Shown here one piece after another: positions 1 to 8,546 of a stretch of 64,000 nt of DNA. How positions within the stretch are numbered: position 1 is the stretch's first letter; every line of letters starts with the position of its first letter. Below the pieces are notes generated by a model that was given only the letters and a program-made list of their open reading frames with translations, ran no database searches and was not told the DNA's origin. Source of the DNA: Lyngbya confervoides BDU141951 (GTDB lineage Bacteria; Cyanobacteriota; Cyanobacteriia; Thermosynechococcales; Thermosynechococcaceae); NCBI RefSeq assembly GCF_000817775.3, contig NZ_JTHE03000079.1, forward strand, positions 66,528 through 130,527, written 5' to 3'. The position numbers were made by a program, and so were the translations under genes.

Positions 1-10
1 AGATAAATAA

Positions 11-829
11 ATGACTAAGATATCACCTAATCTCAAGGATAAACCGTCTTCTAAGCTGCCCCTCGTAATTGATAGCGTCTCCTACGTTGGTATTGTAGGG
101 GGTACAATAGCCTCCCTCGTAACTCAGCAAGCTGCGCTGGCTACTCTTCCGCTGTCGCTCATGTTTGTACTGCAGTTATTCAACCGCCATAGGCTGGGGT
201 CTACGTTAAGCGACCAAATTGAAAGGGTGGATTCATTATCTCACCATAATCAGCTTCATTTAGAGAAACTACAGCTTGAGGCTCACGAAAACCAAACGGA
301 GCTGCGTGGAATCAAAGGTAACGTTGAGCGCAACGAGCAAGAATATCTTGGATTTCAGGAGAGGGTGAACTCTAGGCTCCCGGATAATCTTCCGGAAAAA
401 CTTGAGCATTTCGAGAGAACGCTGGATACCCTCAAGGAGATTATTGCCGCGGGGAATCTAGACCAAAACTCAGCTTCGGCAGAGATGTATTTTAATCGGG
501 GTGTTAATCAAGATTATCTAGGACATTTTAAGTCTGCAATTTCAGACTTTACTCAAGCTATTGAAATGTCTCCTAGCTATGCGTGGGCTTATTTTCGTCG
601 AGGAAACGTAAAACTTGCTATTGGCCAAAAGCAATCTGCCTTGATTGATTTGAACTTGGCCGCAAAATACTTTTTTGAAGCAGGTGATCTGGGCAATTAT
701 CAACAGGCCAAAGATAAAGCCGCTAGCATTCATAGCCTGGATTCCTTTTCAGATTCGCCGAAGTCTACCAGCTCACCTTCTTCAGAAAACGCAAGGTATG
801 CGAGCGTTAACGTTCTATTTGGTGAATAG
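11..829 (+). CDS. Membrane-anchored coiled-coil/TPR protein
   Basis: 272 aa, function unknown. Two hydrophobic segments (about residues 17-37 and 41-58) form an N-terminal hairpin anchor. A charged, probably coiled-coil region (65-145) follows, then two tetratricopeptide repeats (about 157-190 and 191-224), and a Ser-rich tail. TPRs normally mediate protein-protein contacts, so a membrane-tethered scaffold is the natural inference. A TAA stop lies in frame directly before the ATG, so this start is the only one possible, but no ribosome-binding site is visible in the ten bases before it. Base composition is clearly AT-richer than in genes beyond 1.9 kb and HIP1 sites are absent. The kinase gene follows on the same strand, so the two may form one imported module. 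Confidence 0.75.
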   Translation: MTKISPNLKDKPSSKLPLVIDSVSYVGIVGGTIASLVTQQAALATLPLSLMFVLQLFNRHRLGSTLSDQIERVDSLSHHNQLHLEKLQLEAHENQTELRGIKGNVERNEQEYLGFQERVNSRLPDNLPEKLEHFERTLDTLKEIIAAGNLDQNSASAEMYFNRGVNQDYLGHFKSAISDFTQAIEMSPSYAWAYFRRGNVKLAIGQKQSALIDLNLAAKYFFEAGDLGNYQQAKDKAASIHSLDSFSDSPKSTSSPSSENARYASVNVLFGE

Positions 830-1010
830 CAGCAGACTTAGTTTCCTTTTACAGTCTAATCCTGGAATTCATGCTCAGTTAATGAGTAACCACCAGGTAT
901 TTCTCTCCTTTGCCCTAAAGCAGTGCTGATCTCAGCGATGGATCTCTTGAGTGCTGATATCTAGAGGTCTAAAAGATCTCCAAGGAGGAAACGATACCTT
1001 TATCTTTGGG

Positions 1011-1862
1011 ATGTTTCCCATGCTATTAGCGCGATATAAAGTTCTCGAAGTGATAGGCCGGGGGCAGTATGGTCAGGTGTTTCGGGGTCAGGATTTAGCT
1101 ACGGGACAAGTCGTCGCAATCAAAGAGCTCAGCCTCAATCATTTTTCGACCCGTGATTTCATCCGCGAAATACAAGTCTTATCTCGTTTACAGCATCCGA
1201 ACTTACTGAGCTTGGTTGGGGTCGAGTATGGCCCCGCCACACGCTATATTATTATGGAATATTGCGATGGAGGTACGCTTCGAGATGTCATCGCGAGTCC
1301 AGAGCCCCTATCGCTTCTGACCAAGCTGGAGCTCATGATTGATATTCTCCAGGGACTACACTATCTTCATTGCGTTGATGTTTTTCATTGCGATCTCAAG
1401 CCTGAGAACATCTTTCTTAGTGATGCGGTTGATCGCAAGGTTGCGAAGATTGGAGATTTTGGAAGCGTACGCACTGATGTTACTTTTCGAGAGAATATAG
1501 GCGATCACCAAGGATTAGGATCTCCTGCCTACATGGCTCCTGAACGATTCTATGGTTCCTATTCTAAGACAGTCGATCTCTATGCCTTGGGCATTATTAT
1601 GTATGAAACTTTCACGGGTGATCGTCCTTTTCTGGGATCGCCCAACCAGCTTGCCCAGAATCATTTAACAAAGCCTATTTCACCTCCTAAAAATCTGCCG
1701 CTACATCTACAAACGCTGGTAATGAAGGCTTTAGAAAAGCTACCTCAGCGGCGGTTTCAAACTGCAGAGGAGATGCTTCGATCTTGTCATCTCTCTCACC
1801 TAATTCTGATGGCGGAGCAGCGATCTTTTCCAGATCTCAGGGAGGATCTGTTTTCTGAGTGA
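1011..1862 (+). CDS. Ser/Thr protein kinase (Hanks type), kinase domain only
   Basis: 283 aa from ATG 1011; the frame is open back to a GTG at 951, and ATG 1020 is also possible. AAGGAGGAA at 982-990 is the only good Shine-Dalgarno, about 20 bases before ATG 1011. All kinase landmarks are visible: Gly-rich loop GRGQYG (16-21), VAIK Lys38, Glu53, catalytic loop HCDLKPEN (126-133), DFG (149-151) and APE in SPAYMAPERF. The catalytic-loop Arg of HRD is Cys (HCD), which makes this a non-RD kinase, often not controlled by activation-loop phosphorylation. There is no transmembrane segment or sensor domain, unlike many cyanobacterial Spk proteins, so it is probably cytosolic. The AT-rich composition matches the TPR gene upstream. 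Confidence 0.9.
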   Translation: MFPMLLARYKVLEVIGRGQYGQVFRGQDLATGQVVAIKELSLNHFSTRDFIREIQVLSRLQHPNLLSLVGVEYGPATRYIIMEYCDGGTLRDVIASPEPLSLLTKLELMIDILQGLHYLHCVDVFHCDLKPENIFLSDAVDRKVAKIGDFGSVRTDVTFRENIGDHQGLGSPAYMAPERFYGSYSKTVDLYALGIIMYETFTGDRPFLGSPNQLAQNHLTKPISPPKNLPLHLQTLVMKALEKLPQRRFQTAEEMLRSCHLSHLILMAEQRSFPDLREDLFSE

Positions 1863-1876
1863 CCGGGTGTGCGCTA

Positions 1877-1915
1877 GGATCCTCTAGGCGCAAGAGCCTA
1901 AGAGATCGAGGATCC
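1877..1915. terminator. Nested inverted repeat between convergent genes
   Basis: GGATCCTC (1877-1884) pairs perfectly with GAGGATCC (1908-1915), and inside it TAGGC (1885-1889) pairs with GCCTA (1896-1900). It lies between the stop of the kinase gene (+) and the stop of the photolyase gene (-), where a bidirectional terminator is expected. No T tract follows on either strand, so efficient intrinsic termination is uncertain. Confidence 0.45.
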
Positions 1916-1917
1916 GT

Positions 1918-3351
1918 CTATTTGGGATTGATCGCGTTTTTTTGCTGCTGGTAGAGCCTCTTAAAGGTTTGCTGCTGCTGCTGGTGATTCACAATGGGAT
2001 CGGGATATCCAACGCGATCGCGCACTGCCTTCGGAAGGTTCCCCTTCACCAGTCGCTCGCTGTCAACGGATTTCAGTTCAGGAATCCACTGGCGAATGTA
2101 GTCTGCTTCCGGGTCGAATTTTTGAGCCTGACTGGCTGGATTAAAAATACGCAAGGGTTTTGGATCCATGCCGCTGGACGCACTCCATTGCCATCCACCG
2201 TTGTTGGCCGCCAAGTCCCCATCGCAGAGCTGCTGCATAAAATATTTCTCACCCCATTGCCAGTTTAAAATCAAATCCTTAGTCAGAAAGCTGGCCACAA
2301 TCATCCGGCAGCGGTTGTGCATCCAGCCGGTTTGATTGAGCTGGCGCATGGCAGCATCTACGATGGGATAGCCGGTCATCCCCGCGCACCAGGCTGCAAA
2401 CTGATCTCGATTCTCACGCCAGGGAAATCCTTTCCAGACGGGACGGTAGGGACCATCAGCTAAGGCTGGAAAAAAGTAGAGCACATGCTGATAAAACTCG
2501 CGCCAGGCTAGTTCCTTTTGCCAAACTTCGACGCCGTTACGCTCCTCATCACTGCGGCAGCGGACCAGCACCTGTTCGGCCTGGCGCCAAACCGTGCGAA
2601 TCCCAAGGGTGCCAAACTTCAGGGCTGCACTGAGGCGTGAGGTTCCAGGCCGAGCGGGATAGTTGCGATCTTCATCGTACTGGCCAATGGTAGTCCCTTG
2701 ACAAAATTGATCCAGCTGCTGCCGTGCGGCGGCTTCTCCCACAGGAATTTCCAAGGGATTGGTCCAGATCACCTGGAAGGTCTGGGGATCGGGCAGGGCA
2801 ATGGTTCCTAGCGTCTCTTCTGTCTCGGTGTGGCCTTGGAGAGCTGGAGGGGCCGGGACCGGATCCTGCTTGGGTTGGGCGCGCCAGTTTTTCCAAAAAG
2901 GGCCATAGACCGTATAGGGAGATCCACTTCCCGTCAAGATGGTGCCCGGCGGGTGCAAAAGTTGATCCCAGATTTGCTGAACGGCAATGCCCTGTTCCTT
3001 GAGCCCTGCGGCTACTTGTTCATCGCGTCGGCGTCCATAGGGTTCCACATCCTGGTTCCAGAAAACAGATCGCACCTTGAGGGCCTTGGCCAAGGCAGGA
3101 AGTCCGGTGACGGGGGACTGGTGCAGGATTAACAGATCGCTTCCGAGGCGGGCATAGCCTGCTTGCAGTTCTCGCAGGGAGTCCAGCAGAAAGACCAGTC
3201 GGGCCGGAGCCAGGTCCTCTCGATTCAAGATCGCCGGGTCCAGGCAAAAAACGCCGGTGACTTGGCGGGTTCGTTGGCAGGCCGCCGTCAACCCCAGATT
3301 ATCGGCAAGGCGCAGGTCACGGCGGTGCCAGAACAAAATGCGATCGCTCAT
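1918..3351 (-). CDS. phr: Deoxyribodipyrimidine photolyase (class I CPD photolyase)
   Basis: 477 aa, full length. It repairs cyclobutane pyrimidine dimers in DNA using blue light, with FADH- as catalyst and an antenna cofactor (in cyanobacteria usually a deazaflavin). The N-terminal Rossmann antenna domain (about 1-130) begins with FWHRRDLRLADN. The C-terminal FAD domain has TGYPIVDAAMRQL (326-338), WMHNR (343-347) and GDLAANNGGWQW (378-389), the signature of true CPD photolyases rather than cryptochromes. By alignment with the E. coli enzyme the electron-transfer Trp triad would be W311, W364 and W387. It stands alone on the minus strand, and HIP1 sites inside it contrast with the HIP1-free DNA to its left. 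No LexA-type box was recognised upstream. Confidence 0.95.
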   Translation of the reverse strand: MSDRILFWHRRDLRLADNLGLTAACQRTRQVTGVFCLDPAILNREDLAPARLVFLLDSLRELQAGYARLGSDLLILHQSPVTGLPALAKALKVRSVFWNQDVEPYGRRRDEQVAAGLKEQGIAVQQIWDQLLHPPGTILTGSGSPYTVYGPFWKNWRAQPKQDPVPAPPALQGHTETEETLGTIALPDPQTFQVIWTNPLEIPVGEAAARQQLDQFCQGTTIGQYDEDRNYPARPGTSRLSAALKFGTLGIRTVWRQAEQVLVRCRSDEERNGVEVWQKELAWREFYQHVLYFFPALADGPYRPVWKGFPWRENRDQFAAWCAGMTGYPIVDAAMRQLNQTGWMHNRCRMIVASFLTKDLILNWQWGEKYFMQQLCDGDLAANNGGWQWSASSGMDPKPLRIFNPASQAQKFDPEADYIRQWIPELKSVDSERLVKGNLPKAVRDRVGYPDPIVNHQQQQQTFKRLYQQQKNAINPK

Positions 3352-3600
3352 GCTTAGAAAATCCCGTTGCGCCTAGAGGATTCTATCACCGTTACACCCG
3401 AGAGGTGTCTGCGCCCTCTAGATCCCTGGTCAACCCCAAGGGTGCAGGTGTTCTGTCAAGCGCACAAAAAGGGGGCACCTGGGAAATTCTAAGCGAGCCG
3501 AAGGATAAGCCCGTCACAGGTGCTGCGACGGGTTAAGGTGGCAATGACGATCCTACGGGCTGCACCCACGCGTCTGGTTGTCGCCTCGGCAATTGGCGGA
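3352..3600. other. Intergenic region with several possible RNA stems
   Basis: 249 bases between phr and a small minus-strand gene. GCACCTG (3475-3481) can pair with CAGGTGC (3517-3523), CCCGT (3511-3515 region) with ACGGG just downstream, and a second CAGGTG copy lies near 3445. Read on the minus strand this would be the leader of phr or the tail of the small gene. It matches no riboswitch or small-RNA consensus that I know, so I only record the pairing potential. Confidence 0.25.
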
Positions 3601-3771
3601 TTAAGCAGCCGCGTGATTCAGTTCGATATGCAAATCCACGAGATCTGAAAACTCGTGCTCATCAATATCACCGGTGATGAAATGGGCGTAGAACCAGGAG
3701 ATGCCAGCAATGAGATCGGCTTCACCCTTATGGGAGCAGGCTACTGGGTTAACGTCTTGTGAATTCATCAT
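3601..3771 (-). CDS. Small hypothetical protein (56 aa)
   Basis: A short reading frame running from ATG (complement of 3769-3771) to TAA (complement of 3601-3603). The protein starts MMNSQDVNPVACSHKGEAD and is acidic, with SWFYAHFITGDIDEHEFSD in the middle. The initiator is preceded by GAGGGA with six bases of spacing, a good ribosome-binding site. The balanced composition (Trp, Tyr, Phe, His, and many Asp/Glu) looks like a folded protein rather than a chance frame. No domain is recognised. Neighbours are phr and hemF, both also on the minus strand, with gaps of about 250 bases on each side, so it is probably transcribed on its own. Confidence 0.55.
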   Translation of the reverse strand: MMNSQDVNPVACSHKGEADLIAGISWFYAHFITGDIDEHEFSDLVDLHIELNHAAA

Positions 3772-4041
3772 GAGTCATCCCTCACTGAAAAATGGATCAG
3801 TACTGAACCTTGAACAAAACCTCGTTTCGTTGCTTGTCACAATAAGGGGAAAAGGAAGGGGTTGGATCAGCGTAAATACGGAATTTAGGGAATAAAAAAT
3901 TATTTCATGCCCTGTGCCTCCATGATTGCCCCAGTGCAACCGACATTGAGGCAAAACCGAGGAGGGATGCCTTAGGGATACCTTCATTCTGAGGACTCAG
4001 CGCTTCACCCTTGATCTGCAGGGGCTTGGGGTCTGTTACTG

Positions 4042-5313
4042 CTAATCAGGATAAATTCTCTGAAAATCAGCCACTTCTTCCGCAGAAACCCAATACTTTA
4101 AGCTGTCATGGCGCGATCGCAACAGAGTCTGAGCCAACTTAGCCGTCTTCGACTCCGGCAGGTGAGCCATCGCCAGCTCATTCCCTAGCTTTTGGTAAAA
4201 CTCCTCGATCTCACGGTGCAGCCGAAAGCGGATCTGCTGCTCCACCGGCCAATTCACCCAGTCCTGGGGCCTGAGAAATACCTCGTAGAGTTGGGCCTCG
4301 GGGGTGCCTGGTTCCGGACTGTAGTCATACTCCCAGCGCACATCCGGCGGCAATGACATCAAAATGGACTCGGTCCGCCCCTGGGTTTGCAGCCCAAAAA
4401 TGGTGCCGCGATCGTAGACCAGATTAAATTCCACATAGCGGCCGCGTCGATAGCGCTGAAATTCTCGCTCGCGATCGCCGTAGGGCTGATGGCAGCGCTG
4501 TTCGGCAATGGGCAGATAGGCCGGCAAAAATGCCTCTCCGCAGCCCTGCACAAAGCTAAACAGGCTCTCCCAGTCTCGACTGACCGGCCCAATCTGCTGA
4601 CTCAAGCGAGCCGCTTCGCTCGCCGCCTCTGCACCGCCATAGATCAAGCCGCGATCGCTTTGGTAATCGAAGAAAATCCCCCCAATGCCTCGCTGCTCCT
4701 GACGGTGCTTGAGATAGAAATATTCATCGCACCAGGCTTTGAAAACGCGGTAGTAGTCCGGATGAGCCGCATCACAGGCCTGCTTGAGGGTGTGATGAAA
4801 GTGAAATGCATCCTCGGCGTAGGGATAGTAGGGCGTCAGGTCAGCTCCGCCCCCAAACCACCAAACCGGGCCCGCTTCAAAATAGCGATAGTTAAGATGC
4901 ACCGTGGGCACATAGGGATTGCGCGGATGCAGAACCAGGGATGTTCCGGTGCCAAAAAACGGCTGCCCCGCCGCCTCTGGGCATTGGGTCAAGATACTGG
5001 GGGGCAAGGTTTCGCCCCAGACCTCCGAATAGTTAACGCCGCCCTGCTCAAAGACGCGGCCGTTACGGATTACCCGCGTGCGCCCCTCGCCGCCGCCGGG
5101 CCGCTGCCACACCTCCTCCTGAAAATGTGCAGATCCATCCAGTTGCTCCAGCGCATCACAGATTTGATCCTGAATTTGCTGCATCCATTGCTTCACGCGC
5201 TGGCGGGAATTCTGGGGAATGGCAGAAGCAGAGAATTGATCCCCTTTCCGATGGGTCCCCGGATCCGAACCCAGGGCAGACACGGGGGACTGAGCAGACT
5301 CAAGCATGGACAT
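4042..5313 (-). CDS. hemF: Oxygen-dependent coproporphyrinogen III oxidase with C-terminal extension
   Basis: 423 aa. It uses O2 to decarboxylate two propionates of coproporphyrinogen III to vinyls, giving protoporphyrinogen IX for heme and chlorophyll. Core signatures are clear: [10 protein letters not shown] (91-100), [19 protein letters not shown] (119-137), [15 protein letters not shown] (151-165), FHFHHTLK (170-177) and [18 protein letters not shown] (293-310). The family usually ends near [12 protein letters not shown] (342-353). Here about 70 further residues follow, rich in charged helical sequence and ending [14 protein letters not shown]; no domain is recognised in them. The gene is divergent from acsF, the next oxygen-dependent step of chlorophyll synthesis represented here, with 288 bases between the starts that may hold shared control. 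Confidence 0.95.
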   Translation of the reverse strand: MSMLESAQSPVSALGSDPGTHRKGDQFSASAIPQNSRQRVKQWMQQIQDQICDALEQLDGSAHFQEEVWQRPGGGEGRTRVIRNGRVFEQGGVNYSEVWGETLPPSILTQCPEAAGQPFFGTGTSLVLHPRNPYVPTVHLNYRYFEAGPVWWFGGGADLTPYYPYAEDAFHFHHTLKQACDAAHPDYYRVFKAWCDEYFYLKHRQEQRGIGGIFFDYQSDRGLIYGGAEAASEAARLSQQIGPVSRDWESLFSFVQGCGEAFLPAYLPIAEQRCHQPYGDREREFQRYRRGRYVEFNLVYDRGTIFGLQTQGRTESILMSLPPDVRWEYDYSPEPGTPEAQLYEVFLRPQDWVNWPVEQQIRFRLHREIEEFYQKLGNELAMAHLPESKTAKLAQTLLRSRHDSLKYWVSAEEVADFQRIYPD

Positions 5314-5601
5314 CAGACTCCGATAATTAAAGCGTCAACCACATAACCGTATAGCGATACTTAAAGAGTTGATCACCCTGTCGCAAAAATTCACAATCCT
5401 AAATCGGGGTAAGGCCAGGGAATGGATTGGGAAGAAAAGCACTCAAAAGTCTTCTAACCCCTACTTTCGAAGGAGAATCTACCAGGGATCCAAAGAATGG
5501 TTTAGATGGCTAAATCCTATGGAGTTCACGGGCATAGTTACTGGAACAGAGAATTTAGTGTTTAATAACTGTAGATTGATATAGCGATAGGACAGGTATT
5601 C

Positions 5602-6660
5602 ATGCCCCCCACTTCCCTAGCCCCTGAGCAGACCAAGACCCAGGTTGAAGAAAATTTGCTGACGCCGCGGTTTTACACCACAGACTTTGCCAAGGCCGCA
5701 GCCATGGACTGGTCGCCCCAAGAATCCGAGCTGCAGGCCATGCTGGCGGAAATGAGAGCCGACTATAATCGCTTCCACTTTGTACGCAATGAGGAATTCA
5801 AACGATCCTGGGATCACATTACGGGGGAAGATCGGCAGGCCTTCCTGGATTACCTAGAGCGGTCCTGCGTCTCGGAATTTTCTGGTTTTCTGCTGTTTAA
5901 AGAGCTATCGCGGAAGCTTAAGGATAAAAACCCCCTGCTGGCCGAAATTTTTCACCTCATGGCCCGCGACGAAGCCCGCCATGCGGGATTTCTGAACAAG
6001 GCAATGGGAGATTTTAAGCTTTCCCTGGACTTAGGAGCCCTAACGAAGCGACGCACCTATACCTTTTTTCCGGTGGAATGGATTATCTATGCGGTCTATC
6101 TCTCCGAAAAAATTGGCTACTGGCGCTACATCCTGATTCATCGCCATCTGCAATGTCACCCGGAAAATCGCTTCTATCCCCTGTTCAATTATTTTGAAAG
6201 CTGGTGTCAGGATGAAAACCGCCATGGCGATATTTTCAAGGCCCTGCTGCGATCGCAGCCGAAGATGTGGAAGTCCTTGGGCGGAAGACTCTGGAGCCGA
6301 TTCTTTCTTCTGTCGGTATTTGCCACCCACACCATGACGGTGGAGGAGCGGGCCAAGTTTTATGATTTGCTGGGTCTGGAGGCCGAAGCCTTTGATCGCG
6401 AGGTCATCCGCCAAACCAATGACACGGCCGCCCGCTGCTTTCCCATCAAGCTCAACGTCGACCATCCTCAATTTTTCCGGCGCTTATCGCGCTGCTCTAG
6501 GCGGAACCAAGCCCTCAAAGCCCTGGCGCAGCAGCCCAGGTTTTGGGGAGTGAAGCTGATGCTCAAGGGAACATTGATGGCGGGCATGATCTGGGATCTG
6601 ATCTACCTTTACTGGCTCAAGCCCATTGATGTGGAAACCAGTCGAGGCACGATTCGTTAG
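5602..6660 (+). CDS. acsF: Mg-protoporphyrin IX monomethyl ester oxidative cyclase (AcsF/ChlA type)
   Basis: 352 aa, full length. This aerobic di-iron enzyme forms the isocyclic fifth ring of chlorophyll, turning Mg-protoporphyrin IX monomethyl ester into divinyl protochlorophyllide. Di-iron ligand motifs are visible: EARH at 124-127 (in MARDEARHAGF) and DENRH at 204-208, with Glu92 in SEFSGFLLFKE a probable further ligand. The Arg-rich PVEWIIYAVYLSEKIGYWRY stretch is typical of the family. AGGACAGG lies shortly before the ATG. Its stop overlaps by four bases the stop of the pentapeptide gene on the other strand. Cyanobacteria often carry two cyclase isoforms for high and low oxygen; which one this is cannot be told from the sequence alone. 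Confidence 0.96.
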   Translation: MPPTSLAPEQTKTQVEENLLTPRFYTTDFAKAAAMDWSPQESELQAMLAEMRADYNRFHFVRNEEFKRSWDHITGEDRQAFLDYLERSCVSEFSGFLLFKELSRKLKDKNPLLAEIFHLMARDEARHAGFLNKAMGDFKLSLDLGALTKRRTYTFFPVEWIIYAVYLSEKIGYWRYILIHRHLQCHPENRFYPLFNYFESWCQDENRHGDIFKALLRSQPKMWKSLGGRLWSRFFLLSVFATHTMTVEERAKFYDLLGLEAEAFDREVIRQTNDTAARCFPIKLNVDHPQFFRRLSRCSRRNQALKALAQQPRFWGVKLMLKGTLMAGMIWDLIYLYWLKPIDVETSRGTIR

Positions 6661-7397
6661 GCCCCATTGCCCTCTGGCAGAAGGGCCCCGGTCAGAATCG
6701 CGTCCTCCAGGAGGGTGCCGGTGAGATCGGCCCCTTGCAAATTTGCCTCTTTGAGAATCGCCCCGCGTAAATCAGCAAAGCTAAGGTCAGCCTTGCTTAA
6801 ATCAGCCCCGGTAAAGTCCGTGGGAAGGTTGCCCTGCCAACTGGAAAGATTGGCATGGCAACGACAGAGCTTGGCATGACTCAGATTGGCAGCGCAGAGT
6901 GAGGCGCCACTCAGGTTCGCGTAACTTAAATCAGCAAAGCTGAGGTCGGCTCGCCCAAGATCAGTGCGTTGATCGAGGGTGGGGCGGAGATCCACTTCAA
7001 TCATGAGGGCCTGGGACAAATTGGCAGCGCTGAGGTTAACGCCAGAGAGACAGGCCTTGAGCAAACAGGCACGGGAGAGGTTGGCCTGCATGAGCTGGGC
7101 CCCGCTGAGGTCGGCCTCACGCATGATTACGGCCTGTAAGTTGGCATCGGATAGGTTAGTGCCCCAGAGCAGGGCTTCGCTCAAGTCGGTTTCCTCCAAG
7201 GTGGCGCGACGGAGGTCGGCTCGTCCCAGACGAGCCTGACGGAGATCGCAGGCACTGAGGTGGATTGCAGGGAAGGCATATCCCGTAAGTTCAATTTCAA
7301 AGAGATTGAGGTGTGAAAAGTCTCGGCATCCCTGGCTATATTGGGTGCGAAGTTCATCGGCGTCCATGGGTTTCTCCCCATTGCGTTTACCTTGCAT
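6657..7397 (-). CDS. Pentapeptide-repeat protein
   Basis: 246 aa made almost wholly of A(D/N)LXX repeats (ADLRRATLEETDLSEALLWG and onward), which fold as a right-handed quadrilateral beta-helix. The first ~40 residues (MDADELRTQYSQGCRDFSHL) are the usual non-repeat cap. There is no signal peptide, so a cytosolic role is likely; the function of most cyanobacterial members is unknown. Two starts are plausible: ATG 7397 with AAGGAAG just upstream, or ATG 7367 with GGGGAG upstream. A second protein of this family is encoded at 37843-38490. Confidence 0.9.
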   Translation of the reverse strand: MQGKRNGEKPMDADELRTQYSQGCRDFSHLNLFEIELTGYAFPAIHLSACDLRQARLGRADLRRATLEETDLSEALLWGTNLSDANLQAVIMREADLSGAQLMQANLSRACLLKACLSGVNLSAANLSQALMIEVDLRPTLDQRTDLGRADLSFADLSYANLSGASLCAANLSHAKLCRCHANLSSWQGNLPTDFTGADLSKADLSFADLRGAILKEANLQGADLTGTLLEDAILTGALLPEGNGA

Positions 7398-7568
7398 AAT
7401 CTTCCTTTATTTTTTCCTTTATTTTCTGGAAAAGTCGATGGGTTGACACCGGTTCTGTCTCCCCCTCAAAATCCTAAACCTCGGCAGGTTGGCAACCGCG
7501 CCCCTTGAGTCCCCAGATCCGAGTCCCCAAGAACTTGGACGTAGCTATCCCGGAGACCTTATTACGGT

Positions 7569-8429
7569 ATGGAACCCAATACGAAGCTGCTTCGGCTCCT
7601 TCCCCTGGTGATCGGGCTGATCATTCTGCTTTTGCTGCAGCCTGTGACCCTGGTCGGTCCTGGAGAGCGTGGCGTGGTGACCCATTTTGGCGCAGTCGAT
7701 CCTCGCCCCCTCAATGAGGGTCTGCACGTAGTTGTCCCCCTACGCGATCGCGTGGTTATTCTGGATGTCAAGGTGCAAAAGCACGAGGTTCCGGCGAAGG
7801 GGTCCACCAAAGATCTGCAAGATCTCAAAGCCGTGTTTGCCGTGAACTTTGCCCTGCGCCCCGACACCATTGCCCAAACCTTTCAGCAGCAGGGCAATCT
7901 CGGCGCAATTGTTGAGCGCATTGTGGCTCCCCAAACCCAGGAATCCTTTAAAACCGCCGTGGCTCAGTTCACAGCTGAAGAGTCGATTGTCAAGCGTCCA
8001 CAACTGAAGGAAAACTTTGACCAAATCTTAAGCGATCGCCTGGATAAATACGGGATAGATATCTACGACACCAGCGTGGTCGACATTCTGTTTTCCAACG
8101 AGTTTGCCCAAGCGGTGGAGCGCAAGCAGGTGGCCGAGCAAGAGGCCCAGCGGGCCATCTATATTGCCAAGAAAGCGGAGCAAGAGGCCCAAGCTCGCGT
8201 GAATCAGGCCACGGGCGAAGCGGAGGCGCAGCGGTTGCTCCAGCAGTCCCTCACCCCAGCAATTTTGCGCAAACAAGAGCTCGATAACCAGCGTCTGGCC
8301 ATTGAGAAATGGGATGGTCAGCTGCCAGGGGTCAATTCCGGTGCGCTTCCGTTTTTAGAGATTGCCCCCGACGATGAGGAGACGAACCGCTACGGAGGTG
8401 GGGCAAAACCGTCCCAGGAAGCTTTGTGA
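7569..8429 (+). CDS. Prohibitin-like SPFH/Band 7 membrane protein
   Basis: 286 aa. One N-terminal membrane anchor (LLPLVIGLIILLLLQPVTLV, about 10-29) is followed by the SPFH domain (GPGERGVVTHFGAVDPRPL, then VVVPLRDRVVILDVKVQ) and a long Ala/Glu/Gln-rich coiled coil (about 175-250, RKQVAEQEAQRAIYIAKKAE). Such proteins assemble into large ring-like membrane scaffolds. In cyanobacteria prohibitin homologues are found in plasma and thylakoid membranes, and SPFH proteins elsewhere associate with FtsH proteases. An FtsH is encoded in this window at 48.8 kb, but not adjacent, so any link is speculative. Confidence 0.9.
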   Translation: MEPNTKLLRLLPLVIGLIILLLLQPVTLVGPGERGVVTHFGAVDPRPLNEGLHVVVPLRDRVVILDVKVQKHEVPAKGSTKDLQDLKAVFAVNFALRPDTIAQTFQQQGNLGAIVERIVAPQTQESFKTAVAQFTAEESIVKRPQLKENFDQILSDRLDKYGIDIYDTSVVDILFSNEFAQAVERKQVAEQEAQRAIYIAKKAEQEAQARVNQATGEAEAQRLLQQSLTPAILRKQELDNQRLAIEKWDGQLPGVNSGALPFLEIAPDDEETNRYGGGAKPSQEAL

Positions 8430-8546
8430 TGGCGGTTCAGCCATCCCCGCCGCCCCGCGGGAGAACCTCGGCGAGAGGGCCTCAACGGGATCAATGGCCT
8501 CATCCATCCGATAGAGTAAGTGGGTGGGGAAATGGAGAGAACAAAG

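Noticed and set aside
4387-5346. A 319-aa open frame opposite hemF
   Set aside because: The minus strand carries an unmistakable full-length HemF over the same bases; the plus-strand protein has no domain and is a by-product of the codon pattern.
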